From assembly GCF_001078055.1 (NCBI RefSeq), contig NZ_CP010777.1:4741001-4805000 (forward strand): a stretch of 64,000 nucleotides of DNA, written 5' to 3'. The first letter of the stretch is position 1. Each line of letters starts with the position of its first letter. Below, piece after piece: positions 8,451 through 15,337 of this stretch. The notes below the pieces were generated by a model. It did no database searches and had not been told where the DNA came from. It worked only from the letters and a program-made list of their open reading frames with translations. The position numbers were made by a program, and so were the translations under genes. Source of the stretch: Rufibacter radiotolerans (GTDB lineage: Bacteria; Bacteroidota; Bacteroidia; Cytophagales; Hymenobacteraceae).

Positions 8451-9254
8451 CTAATGGCTTTGCGCTGCCAATACCACGTCTTCCAGCATATGGCTCAGGA
8501 TAGGCGCGCATTTCTCCCGGCAGGCCGGATAAAACTGGCCGTGTTTCCAATAAGCAGACTTTGGCGACTTGCCCCACCAGAACTCGGCCAAGGCCAAAGG
8601 CTCTAGTTTATTCTGAAAGGCGTACTGCAGCAATTTCGGCGCCGCGCACTCACCCGCCCCGGCTGGTGGGTTCCCATTGGCAGCGTGTCTAAAGATCTGG
8701 CGAAGGCTTTTCTGCTTTCCCGCTTTGTTATGGAAATGGAACTGGTCAAACAGTTGGCCCTGCAGGGCGATAGAGTGGTTTTTTCGCCGTTCTTTTAAGG
8801 CTTCAATTTGGGGTTGGTGACCGAGTTTTTCCTGCGCTTGCAATGATTTTATCTCGGCGTTAAGGTGGGAGAGTTCTTGCATGCCCCGGTTCAAAAAGCT
8901 GCCTTGGGTAAGGCTGTCAAATACCGGCGGCACAAACCGTTTATGATGAAAACCTCCTGCCAACTTCCCTGAGAAAGCGGACAGATACCCAATTTCCTGC
9001 AGCTGGTTTCTCACCACCAACACACCAAACATCTTTCCAATCACTGCGCCTTCCTGCTCTGGTTGTAACCCGAAATTATGCTCCCAGTCTTGCTGCGTCT
9101 GTAGGTGATGCTGCAGTTCTTCCGCGGCCAAAAGGCTAAGCGGGTGCGGCTCCTCATTGAAAGGGTTGGTGAACTCTTCAGGCAGCGAGTAAGCAGCAAT
9201 ACAGGCGGTGAAAGGCGTGAAAAGGGTAGGCTGGGGAGAAGAAGAAGAGATCAA
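8451..9254 (-). CDS. RluA-type pseudouridine synthase N-terminal domain without the catalytic domain
   Basis: 267 residues resembling the long N-terminal region that precedes the catalytic domain in many Bacteroidota RluA/TruC-like enzymes: VIGKMFGVLVV, GYLSAFSGKLAGG, GAGECAAPKLLQYAF, EFWWGKSPKSAYWKHGQFYP and ACREKCAPILSHML. In the full-length enzymes this is followed by the synthase domain with its catalytic Asp. Here the frame stops at SH, and only 78 bases separate it from the M16 gene, so no catalytic half is present. It may be a stand-alone accessory domain or a truncated remnant. The frame is intact over its full length. Resemblance is from memory of the family. Confidence 0.65.
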   Translation of the reverse strand: MISSSSPQPTLFTPFTACIAAYSLPEEFTNPFNEEPHPLSLLAAEELQHHLQTQQDWEHNFGLQPEQEGAVIGKMFGVLVVRNQLQEIGYLSAFSGKLAGGFHHKRFVPPVFDSLTQGSFLNRGMQELSHLNAEIKSLQAQEKLGHQPQIEALKERRKNHSIALQGQLFDQFHFHNKAGKQKSLRQIFRHAANGNPPAGAGECAAPKLLQYAFQNKLEPLALAEFWWGKSPKSAYWKHGQFYPACREKCAPILSHMLEDVVLAAQSH

Positions 9255-9348
9255 GCGAAAGGGGTAAGCGGGAAATTTGGTAAGGCTATTATAAATATTG
9301 ATTAGGCAAGCAGAATAATTGGGGAGAATCTTAAATAGACCCCATGGT

Positions 9349-9726
9349 TTACCTTATATACCCAGCTAAACTAAGAAATTCCTTTATGAGAGTAGAAAAG
9401 AGTAGAAAGTTTACTTCTTCTTCCAGTTTTGGTAAGTCTTGGATGACAATGGCCCAGATTATGTCTTTAGATACCGTATCATAGCCATGGATGATCCTGT
9501 TTCTGGTATTTATAATTCGGCGAGCGTTGGTAATGGCAATATCGGGTTCCGGTTTTATGATTCTGTTTAAAGCTTCACCTATTATTTCTAAGTTGCGCTC
9601 AATCGCTTTCTTAGATTTTAAATCCTTTTGGAAGGAAGGAAAGCCCCTCTCCTCTGGTAGAAAGTCATAAATTTCCAGAATAGCCCCCCTTATATCTGTA
9701 AGCCACAACCTTCTGTTATCTGCCAT
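9349..9726 (-). CDS. hepT: HepT-type toxin (HEPN RNase, DUF86)
   Basis: 125 residues of the HEPN/DUF86 family. The RNase motif R-x4-H-x-Y is seen as RNRIIHGY (Arg75, His80, Tyr82). In characterised MntA-HepT modules HepT cleaves RNA and is inactivated when MntA adds AMP to the motif tyrosine. The start at 9726 gives MADNRRLWLTD and overlaps the mntA end by 11 bases, which suggests coupled translation; a start at 9750 would only lengthen the overlap. It is the second gene of the pair, the typical order. Confidence 0.82.
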   Translation of the reverse strand: MADNRRLWLTDIRGAILEIYDFLPEERGFPSFQKDLKSKKAIERNLEIIGEALNRIIKPEPDIAITNARRIINTRNRIIHGYDTVSKDIIWAIVIQDLPKLEEEVNFLLFSTLIKEFLSLAGYIR

Positions 9727-10018
9727 AGACAAGAAGTTTGGTGCGGTCAATCTCTTCTTTTAGAACAGGGTTTCTGATGGCTTTCTGTTCTAGCAGATCA
9801 ATATTTCTTTTAAGGATTTTCTCCAATTGAAACTTCAGCTCGAAGTAATGGTCTGTATACTCTAAAGGATTTGGCGAATCAATATCTACCACCAAATCTA
9901 TATCGCTCTCCAGCTTAAATTTATCATTCGTAACAGAGCCAAAAGCAAAAAGGCTTCTCACGCTATGTTGATCGCAGAGCTTTCTTATTTGCTTGATATG
10001 GTCACTAATGATTTTCAT
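9716..10018 (-). CDS. mntA: MntA-type antitoxin nucleotidyltransferase
   Basis: 100 residues of the minimal nucleotidyltransferase (MNT) fold. The active-site motif G-S-x10-D-x-D is complete: Gly27-Ser28, then Asp39 and Asp41 in LESDIDLVVD. In the family it AMPylates the partner HepT and so neutralises it. It directly precedes and overlaps hepT. A palindrome copy lies upstream, between this gene and gldD. Confidence 0.86.
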   Translation of the reverse strand: MKIISDHIKQIRKLCDQHSVRSLFAFGSVTNDKFKLESDIDLVVDIDSPNPLEYTDHYFELKFQLEKILKRNIDLLEQKAIRNPVLKEEIDRTKLLVYGR

Positions 10019-10050
10019 AAGCGGTTTAAATTACGATTCTCGCAGTAAAC

Positions 10051-10090
10051 CTGTTTTAAGCACGTTTTTCCAAAAACAGGCCTGAAACAG
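10051..10090. repeat. Intergenic palindrome family, copy 3
   Basis: Left arm CTGTTTTAAGCACGTTTT (the AAGCACG variant), right arm AAAACAGGCCTGAAACAG. Only the outer and inner parts pair. It ends 7 bases beyond the 3' end of gldD. Confidence 0.8.
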
Positions 10091-10097
10091 AAAGTCT

Positions 10098-10697
10098 TTA
10101 CTTCACCTGATCAGTCCAGTGCAGCGTATTCAACAAATGCACAGCGTCTTTTTTAAGGTACTCAATCACGGGCGCCAAAGAGTCATTAGAGGTAGCGGTT
10201 CTGAAGTAGAGAGCACCCCTAAAGAAGTGCTTGGTGCTGTCAGTGAGGTAGAACTGGAACTGGCTGGGTACCTCGCCTTGAAGCTCAAAGACGCTGGCGG
10301 TAATGCCGGTAGGCGTCTTGATCTGGCTTTCCTCAATGGCGTAGGCCTTGATCTGGTGGCGGCTGGTAAGCTTGCGGGCATCTTCTACTAGGTCATTGAA
10401 CTTCTTGGGGTCCTGGTTAAAATTCTTGTACGTGATCTGGATATTGGCCTTGAACTGTGGGTAATACAGGTCTATCCAATGTGGCTCTGCTATGCGCGAA
10501 GAGTCTTTCAGGACTTTGGCATAGACCGAATGTTCAAAGGTGTAAGGGTGCCGCTCCTGCAGGGGCTGGTATTTGGCAACAGGTAAGTCAATGCGGTTAA
10601 AGCCTTTGGGTTTGGGCGTGTACTCTTCGGCGCAGCCGGTGAACAGAAGAAGTCCGCAAAGGGCGGTAAAAAGGAGAAGCGGGTTATTCTTTTTCAT
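10098..10697 (-). CDS. gldD: Gliding motility lipoprotein GldD
   Basis: 199 residues with a lipoprotein signal (lipobox LFTGC, Cys22). Diagnostic stretches are YTPKPKGFNRIDLP, YQPLQERHPYTFEHS and WIDLYYPQFKANIQITYK. GldD is a membrane lipoprotein required for gliding and type IX secretion in characterised Bacteroidota. The gene overlaps the gldE end by 14 bases. It is the last gene of mutY-ssb-gldE-gldD, an arrangement conserved across Bacteroidota, which supports the call. Confidence 0.9.
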   Translation of the reverse strand: MKKNNPLLLFTALCGLLLFTGCAEEYTPKPKGFNRIDLPVAKYQPLQERHPYTFEHSVYAKVLKDSSRIAEPHWIDLYYPQFKANIQITYKNFNQDPKKFNDLVEDARKLTSRHQIKAYAIEESQIKTPTGITASVFELQGEVPSQFQFYLTDSTKHFFRGALYFRTATSNDSLAPVIEYLKKDAVHLLNTLHWTDQVK

Positions 10698-12045
10698 TCT
10701 GCGGATGGGTCACAATTTCATGCACCCGTATTTTCTTTATTTTCTTACTGTCTGCGGACTCAATATGGAAAAGATAGGGCCCAAACTGGATCTCCTCCCC
10801 GGTATGTGGAATGCGGGAAAACAGCCGTAACATCAATCCTGCCACCGATTCCACCTCGTTCTTTACGTCTTTCATGAGGTCGGTGGGCGGGTCTACTATC
10901 TTGCTGAAATCATGCAACGAGGTGCGGCCCTCAAACAGGAACGTGTGCTCGTCCAGTTGCGTGTAGTAGCGGTCTTCCTCCTCGTCCAGTTCATCATGAA
11001 TCTCGCCCACAATCTCTTCAATTACGTCTTCCAGGGTAAGCAGGCCGGTGGTGTCACCGTACTCGTTCACCACAATGGCCATGTGCACGCGGCGCTCCTG
11101 AAACTCGCGCAGCAGCTCATCTATCTTCTTGGTTTCCGGTACAAAGTACGGGGTTCTGATCAGGTTTTGCCAGACAAAATCAGCGGGGGCATTTAAATAA
11201 GGCAGAATATCTTTTACGTATAAAATGCCGTCAATCTTGTCCAGCCCTTCAGAATAGACCGGCACCCGGGAATAGCCCCACTGCTGAATCTGCTTGAGCA
11301 GCGCCGGGAAAGGCATGCGTCTCTGGAACGCAATCATGTCTGCCCGGGCGCGCATGATCTGCCGTACGGTAATAGAACTGAAGTTCACAATGGCTTTCAA
11401 TAACCCCTTTTCCTGAGGAGAGGCAGGTTCAGTCGGTGTCTGTTCCAGAGAAAGCGAAAGCTCCTCTGTAGGGGAAGGCGCACCAAAAGCGGCCCGGGTA
11501 CGCCAGGCCATTTTCTGCAATGGTAAAATGAGCCATACAAACGGGCTGCCCACCGCATAAATGCCAGAAAGCAGAGAAAGCAGGACAGGGGTAGCCGAGG
11601 CTTGCTGTCTGCGCTTGCCCCAGTCAGAGAAATATAAGCGGCCAGCCAGCAAGAGCACTGTCATCACCACTGTAGTGCCGGCATAAGCAAACCATTTGTC
11701 AATTCTGGCAAAGGTAAAGAACCGCGTCATGAGCACGTAGCCCAAGATGCCCAGCAGCAAATGAAGGGTGGTGGTTAAAAAAGCCCCGGCTAATAATAGC
11801 CGCTCAGGTTTCCTGAAAAAAGAAAAGGAAGCAAAAGCGGCGTCTGGCCTGGAGGCTTCAGCAGGATGGGTAGTGATAAAGGTCTGGAATGCGGATAAGG
11901 CCGCGGCAATGGCCAGGCTGCCCACGAAAGCGAGCAGAAAAAGGGCAGAAGGGGGAGCCCATTCTGCCGGAGGCAATGTTACAAGAGAGAGGTTTAAAAG
12001 AGAGCCCCAACTGGAGGGCTCTCCTAAAGATGGTATACTTCGCAA
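10684..12045 (-). CDS. gldE: Gliding motility-associated protein GldE (CBS-pair, CorC-like)
   Basis: 453 residues. The N-terminal half has three or four membrane helices. Two CBS domains follow (from VNFSSITVRQIMRARADMIA to DTTGLLTLEDVIEEIVGEI), and then a CorC_HlyC domain. It resembles CorC/hemolysin-type transporters; GldE works with GldD in gliding. The call uses the TTG at 12043-12045, the first usable start after an in-frame TGA; no ATG fits. The first membrane segment reads AALSAFQTFITT instead of the usual SGAEVAF-like motif of these transporters, an oddity. It lies 26 bases after ssb. Confidence 0.9.
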   Translation of the reverse strand: MRSIPSLGEPSSWGSLLNLSLVTLPPAEWAPPSALFLLAFVGSLAIAAALSAFQTFITTHPAEASRPDAAFASFSFFRKPERLLLAGAFLTTTLHLLLGILGYVLMTRFFTFARIDKWFAYAGTTVVMTVLLLAGRLYFSDWGKRRQQASATPVLLSLLSGIYAVGSPFVWLILPLQKMAWRTRAAFGAPSPTEELSLSLEQTPTEPASPQEKGLLKAIVNFSSITVRQIMRARADMIAFQRRMPFPALLKQIQQWGYSRVPVYSEGLDKIDGILYVKDILPYLNAPADFVWQNLIRTPYFVPETKKIDELLREFQERRVHMAIVVNEYGDTTGLLTLEDVIEEIVGEIHDELDEEEDRYYTQLDEHTFLFEGRTSLHDFSKIVDPPTDLMKDVKNEVESVAGLMLRLFSRIPHTGEEIQFGPYLFHIESADSKKIKKIRVHEIVTHPQNEKE

Positions 12046-12071
12046 AACGCTACGTTTGGTTCAACAATTAA

Positions 12072-12560
12072 TTAGAAGGGCAGATCATCTGGCTCTTCTT
12101 CATACACCGGTGGCTTTGAGCTGGCACCTTTGCTGGCTCCGGCGCTGCTTGCACTGGCGCCAGCGTTTGCGGTGTTAGAAGCTGCCTCATTGGCATAGCT
12201 TCCGCCACCCTGGTTTCCGCCGCCTTCCGGCTTGCCGCCCAGCATGGTCATGTTGTCGGCTACAATCTCGGTGCTGTACCGTTGCACGCCGTCTTTGTCC
12301 TGGTAGCTGTTAGTGCGTATTCTGCCTTCAATGTAGACAGACTGGCCTTTTTTTACATATTTCTCGGCTACTTCGGCCAGGCCGCGCCATACCACAATGT
12401 TGTGCCACTCGGTACGTTCCTGGCGTTCGCCGTTTTTGTCTTTGAACGTTTCTGAGGTAGCCAACGGGAAACGGGCCACAGCCACGCCGCCTTCTAAGTG
12501 ACGCACTTCCGGGTCTTTGCCCAAGTTGCCAATTAAGATAACTTTATTAATGCTTGCCAT
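12072..12560 (-). CDS. ssb: Single-stranded DNA-binding protein
   Basis: 162 residues. The OB fold occupies residues 1-110 (MASINKVILIGNLGKDPEVR, FKDKNGERQERTEWHNIVVW, KKGQSVYIEGRI). A low-complexity Gly/Ser/Ala linker follows, and the acidic tip EEEPDDLPF binds partner proteins. It coats single-stranded DNA during replication, repair and recombination. The position between mutY and gldE is standard for the phylum. The start is ATG with no Shine-Dalgarno. Confidence 0.95.
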   Translation of the reverse strand: MASINKVILIGNLGKDPEVRHLEGGVAVARFPLATSETFKDKNGERQERTEWHNIVVWRGLAEVAEKYVKKGQSVYIEGRIRTNSYQDKDGVQRYSTEIVADNMTMLGGKPEGGGNQGGGSYANEAASNTANAGASASSAGASKGASSKPPVYEEEPDDLPF

Positions 12561-12605
12561 AGAATATAATCTGGTGGTTCAATGTTGCTTTAGCTTATAA
12601 ATATA

Positions 12606-13682
12606 CTAAAAAAAGTGCTCTTCTAAAAAAGAAAGTATCAAAACCGGTTTAGGAATTTCTTCGGCCTGCGCCAGGGTATATAAGCCAAGCCCCAGAGACT
12701 CCTCGGTTTCCTCCCTTAAACGGTCATGGAGGGAAATCAGATAAAACTGCGCGAAAATTTTCTGGTGGCTCAGAATGTGCTTATACACCTTGCCGGTGCT
12801 GGAAAGGGTGATTTCCGGGAGGCCCAGTTGTTGCGCGGCCGCTTGCTGCAAGAGTTGCGGGTCTGGCTGCCGCGTGTCGGTCTCCACAGAAAAGAAGTCA
12901 TAGAGCCCTTGCCAGATGTCATTGCCGGGGCGCTTTCTCAGGTACAACTGGCCGTTGTACTGCAGCACCAGGTAGTGCAGGAAACGCTCGCGCGAGCTTT
13001 TTGCTTTCTCTTTCACCGGCAATACATTCACCAGCCCATGCTGAAACGCAAAGCACTCCTGCTGCAGCGGGCAGAACAGGCAGTCAGGCGCCACCGGGGT
13101 GCACTGGATAGCCCCAAACTCCATAATGGCCTGGTTAAACGTGTCGGGTTGGTCTGCCGGAATAAGGGAATTGGCCAGTTCCTCAAAGACTTTCTTGCTG
13201 GCCGGGGCAGCAATGTTCTCATGCCGGCCAAACACCCGGGCCAGCACCCGGTACACGTTTCCGTCTAGCACGGCCACGCGCTCGCGGTAGGCAAAAGAGG
13301 CAATAGCGGCGGCCGTGTAACTGCCCACTCCCTTTAATTGTAACAAGCCCTGGTAACTTTCAGGAAACCGGCCTCCAAACGCAGAAGCCACCTGTTTGGC
13401 GGTTAAGTGCAGGTTTCTGGCCCGGGAGTAATAGCCCAAACCTTGCCAGAGACGCAATACTTCGTCTTCGGGGGCGTTTGCTAAGTCATGCACCGTAGGG
13501 AACCGCTCTATGAACTTAAGGTAGTAGGGGAGGCCCTGGCGCACGCGGGTTTGCTGGAGAATAATCTCAGAAAGCCAGATGGCGTAGGGGTCTGTGGTCT
13601 CACGCCAGGGCAAAGGCCGGTGGTGGCGGTGGTACCAGTCAATAAGGGTATTGCTAAAGAATAAGGGAGGATTAGTGGCCAT
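12606..13682 (-). CDS. mutY: A/G-specific adenine glycosylase MutY
   Basis: 358 residues. It removes adenine mispaired with 8-oxoguanine. The catalytic Glu39 is in LSEIILQQTRV, the helix-hairpin-helix is LKGVGSYTAAAIA (residues 117-129), and the catalytic Asp140 is in VLDGNVYRV. The iron-sulphur ligands Cys194, Cys201, Cys204 and Cys210 follow the C-x6-C-x2-C-x5-C pattern. A Nudix-like recognition domain occupies the C-terminus (LYLRKRPGNDIWQGLYDFF). First gene of mutY-ssb-gldE-gldD and divergent from the HU gene. Confidence 0.95.
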   Translation of the reverse strand: MATNPPLFFSNTLIDWYHRHHRPLPWRETTDPYAIWLSEIILQQTRVRQGLPYYLKFIERFPTVHDLANAPEDEVLRLWQGLGYYSRARNLHLTAKQVASAFGGRFPESYQGLLQLKGVGSYTAAAIASFAYRERVAVLDGNVYRVLARVFGRHENIAAPASKKVFEELANSLIPADQPDTFNQAIMEFGAIQCTPVAPDCLFCPLQQECFAFQHGLVNVLPVKEKAKSSRERFLHYLVLQYNGQLYLRKRPGNDIWQGLYDFFSVETDTRQPDPQLLQQAAAQQLGLPEITLSSTGKVYKHILSHQKIFAQFYLISLHDRLREETEESLGLGLYTLAQAEEIPKPVLILSFLEEHFF

Positions 13683-13752
13683 GAAAAGGCTTTAACGTGT
13701 TGGTTTGCTGCTGTTACGCTGCCGTGAAACCAACAGATTTTTAAATAAATAG

Positions 13753-13783
13753 TTTTACTTTCCGAAAAGCCCGGTTACCTTTG
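13753..13783 (+). promoter_or_regulatory. Bacteroidota-type promoter for the HU gene
   Basis: TACCTTTG at 13776-13783 matches the -7 box TAnnTTTG. TTTT at 13753-13756 lies 19 bases upstream as a near-consensus -33 box. The start codon is 88 bases downstream. Confidence 0.55.
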
Positions 13784-13871
13784 TGCCCCGATTTCAGGGT
13801 GCTGTAGCAATACGGTAAACGTTTGTACAAACATATTCATCTTTACTTAATTACTTAAATCGTTTAATCAA

Positions 13872-14177
13872 GTGACTAAAGCAGAAGTTATATCAGAAAT
13901 TGCGGATAAGACAGGGATTGAGAAATCTGATGTTGCGGCCACAGTAGAAGCATTTTTCAAAGTGGTGAAGGATTCAATGGCCGATGGTAATAACATTTAC
14001 GTGCGTGGCTTTGGCAGCTTTGTGAATAAGAAGCGCGCTAAGAAAGTAGCCCGTAACATTTCCAAGAACACGTCTATCATCATTGATGAGCATTTTATCC
14101 CTTCCTTCAAACCGTCTAAGACGTTTGTAGCGAAGATTAAAAACAGCAAAAAGATCAAAGAAGCCGTAGTTTCTTAG
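13872..14177 (+). CDS. HU family DNA-binding protein
   Basis: 101 residues. It has the HU/IHF fold with the characteristic start TKAEVISEIADKTGIEKSDV and the DNA-contacting arm region VRGFGSFVNKKRAKKVARN. It bends and packs chromosomal DNA. The start codon is GTG at 13872, which gives exactly the conserved N-terminus; no ATG is available. The Lys-rich tail KIKNSKKIKEAVVS is slightly longer than in minimal HU. A TACCTTTG promoter lies upstream. Confidence 0.93.
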   Translation: MTKAEVISEIADKTGIEKSDVAATVEAFFKVVKDSMADGNNIYVRGFGSFVNKKRAKKVARNISKNTSIIIDEHFIPSFKPSKTFVAKIKNSKKIKEAVVS

Positions 14178-14184
14178 TTTTTTG

Positions 14185-14192
14185 TACCTTTG
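14185..14192 (+). promoter_or_regulatory. Possible -7 promoter box before the TPR gene
   Basis: TACCTTTG, 45 bases before the TPR gene start and 7 bases after the HU stop. No good -33 TTTG is seen at the usual spacing, so the box is weaker evidence. Confidence 0.4.
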
Positions 14193-14237
14193 CAGTCTTA
14201 ACGTATTGTGTTTTAATTATTTCGGGTTATAAATTTT

Positions 14238-15119
14238 ATGTCTAAAGGAAGGATAGCGCTTATTGTCTCTGCCGTGGTGCTGGCTGTTCTGATGGCTTTA
14301 TTGCCCAAAGTAATCATAAACAAAGACAAAGGCGGACTTGCCACTGACGGAGTTGCCGCCAACCGCGACCAACCGGCGCATGACCCTAATCACCCGGGCC
14401 ATGAAGACCACGCCGAGGAACCGGCTGCTCCAAAAGATGCTCACGCGGCGGCTTCGCCGGCCCAGTTGAAAAAGATCGCAGAGCTGCGGGTCAAATTCAA
14501 CCAGGAGAGCAACCCCCAGGCAAAAGTGAAGGTAGCTGATGACCTGGCCAAAGAGTACATTGCCCTGGCCAGACATGACAGTGCCGGTTATTACTATGAG
14601 CAGGCTGCCCAGGTAAGACCCGGTGAGAAAAGCTTCCAGAAAGCCGCCGACCAATACTTTGAGGCGTTCACCTTTGCCGCCACCCAGGAGCGTTCTCAGG
14701 CGTTAGGCAACAAGGCGCAGGTGTTGTATGAGCAGGTGCTCAAGAACAACCCAGCCAACCTGGATGCCAAGACCAACCTGGCCATGACGTTTATTTCCAG
14801 CAGTAATCCCATGAAAGGCATTACCTTGCTGCGCGAAGTGATTGCCACGGACCCTAAAAACGAGAAAGCCCTGTTTAACCTGGGGGTACTGTCAATGCAG
14901 TCTAACCAGTATGACAAGGCGGTTGACCGGTTCAGGGAACTACTGGTAGTAAACCCGGCGCACGTAGACGGTACTTTCTATCTTGGGGTGGCCCTGGCAG
15001 AAACCGGCAAAAAGCAGGAGGCTCAAAAGGCGTTTCTGCGGGTAAAAGAACTCAGCAAAGAGCCTGAAGTGCAGGCCTCTGTAGACAGTTACCTGGAGAA
15101 ACTCAAGAGCGCCAACTAA
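14238..15119 (+). CDS. Membrane-anchored tetratricopeptide-repeat protein
   Basis: 293 residues. One N-terminal membrane anchor (residues about 5-24, IALIVSAVVLAVLMALLPKV) is followed by a His/Pro-rich linker (QPAHDPNHPGHEDHAEEPAA) and then at least four TPR units from about residue 130 to the end (AQVLYEQVLKNNPANLDA, ALFNLGVLSMQSNQYDKAVD, DGTFYLGVALAETGKKQEA). It is probably a scaffold on the inner membrane facing the periplasm (inference). The HU-TPR-small basic protein-RNase G order looks like a conserved housekeeping cluster. Confidence 0.82.
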   Translation: MSKGRIALIVSAVVLAVLMALLPKVIINKDKGGLATDGVAANRDQPAHDPNHPGHEDHAEEPAAPKDAHAAASPAQLKKIAELRVKFNQESNPQAKVKVADDLAKEYIALARHDSAGYYYEQAAQVRPGEKSFQKAADQYFEAFTFAATQERSQALGNKAQVLYEQVLKNNPANLDAKTNLAMTFISSSNPMKGITLLREVIATDPKNEKALFNLGVLSMQSNQYDKAVDRFRELLVVNPAHVDGTFYLGVALAETGKKQEAQKAFLRVKELSKEPEVQASVDSYLEKLKSAN

Positions 15120-15160
15120 AAGAGAGTTAAAACATTATTCACTTATAAAAAATCAACACT

Positions 15161-15250
15161 ATGCCTTGCGGTAAAAAAAGAAAAAGACATAAGATCTCTA
15201 CTCACAAAAGAAAGAAGCGTCTTAGAAAGAATAGACATAAGAAAAAATAA
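15161..15250 (+). CDS. 29-residue highly basic protein, possible small ribosomal protein (AURKAIP1/COX24-like)
   Basis: The frame starts with ATG and ends with TAA. It encodes 29 residues, about two thirds of them Lys or Arg (MPCGKKRKRHKISTHKRK, then the KRLRKNRHKKK tail). The THKRKKRLRKNRHKKK pattern resembles the AURKAIP1/COX24 domain found in small ribosome-associated proteins; I recall near-identical short proteins elsewhere in Bacteroidota. It is too short for routine gene finders. It lies 41 bases after the TPR gene and is followed by a strong hairpin at 15271, so it is a transcribed unit with its own end. A ribosomal role is inference. Confidence 0.72.
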   Translation: MPCGKKRKRHKISTHKRKKRLRKNRHKKK

Positions 15251-15270
15251 GGCCTAGCCTTTGATTCTAT

Positions 15271-15306
15271 AAGCCCACATTACCTCTTTTGGTAATGCTG
15301 GGCTTT
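15271..15306 (+). terminator. Hairpin terminator between the 29-residue gene and rng
   Basis: Arms AAGCCCACATTACC (15271-15284) and GGTAATGCTGGGCTT (15291-15305) pair with one bulge around a T-rich loop, followed by TGGTATATT. It is a moderate terminator or a processing hairpin. Confidence 0.6.
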
Positions 15307-15337
15307 GGTATATTCTTCCACTTAAGCATCTAAGACA

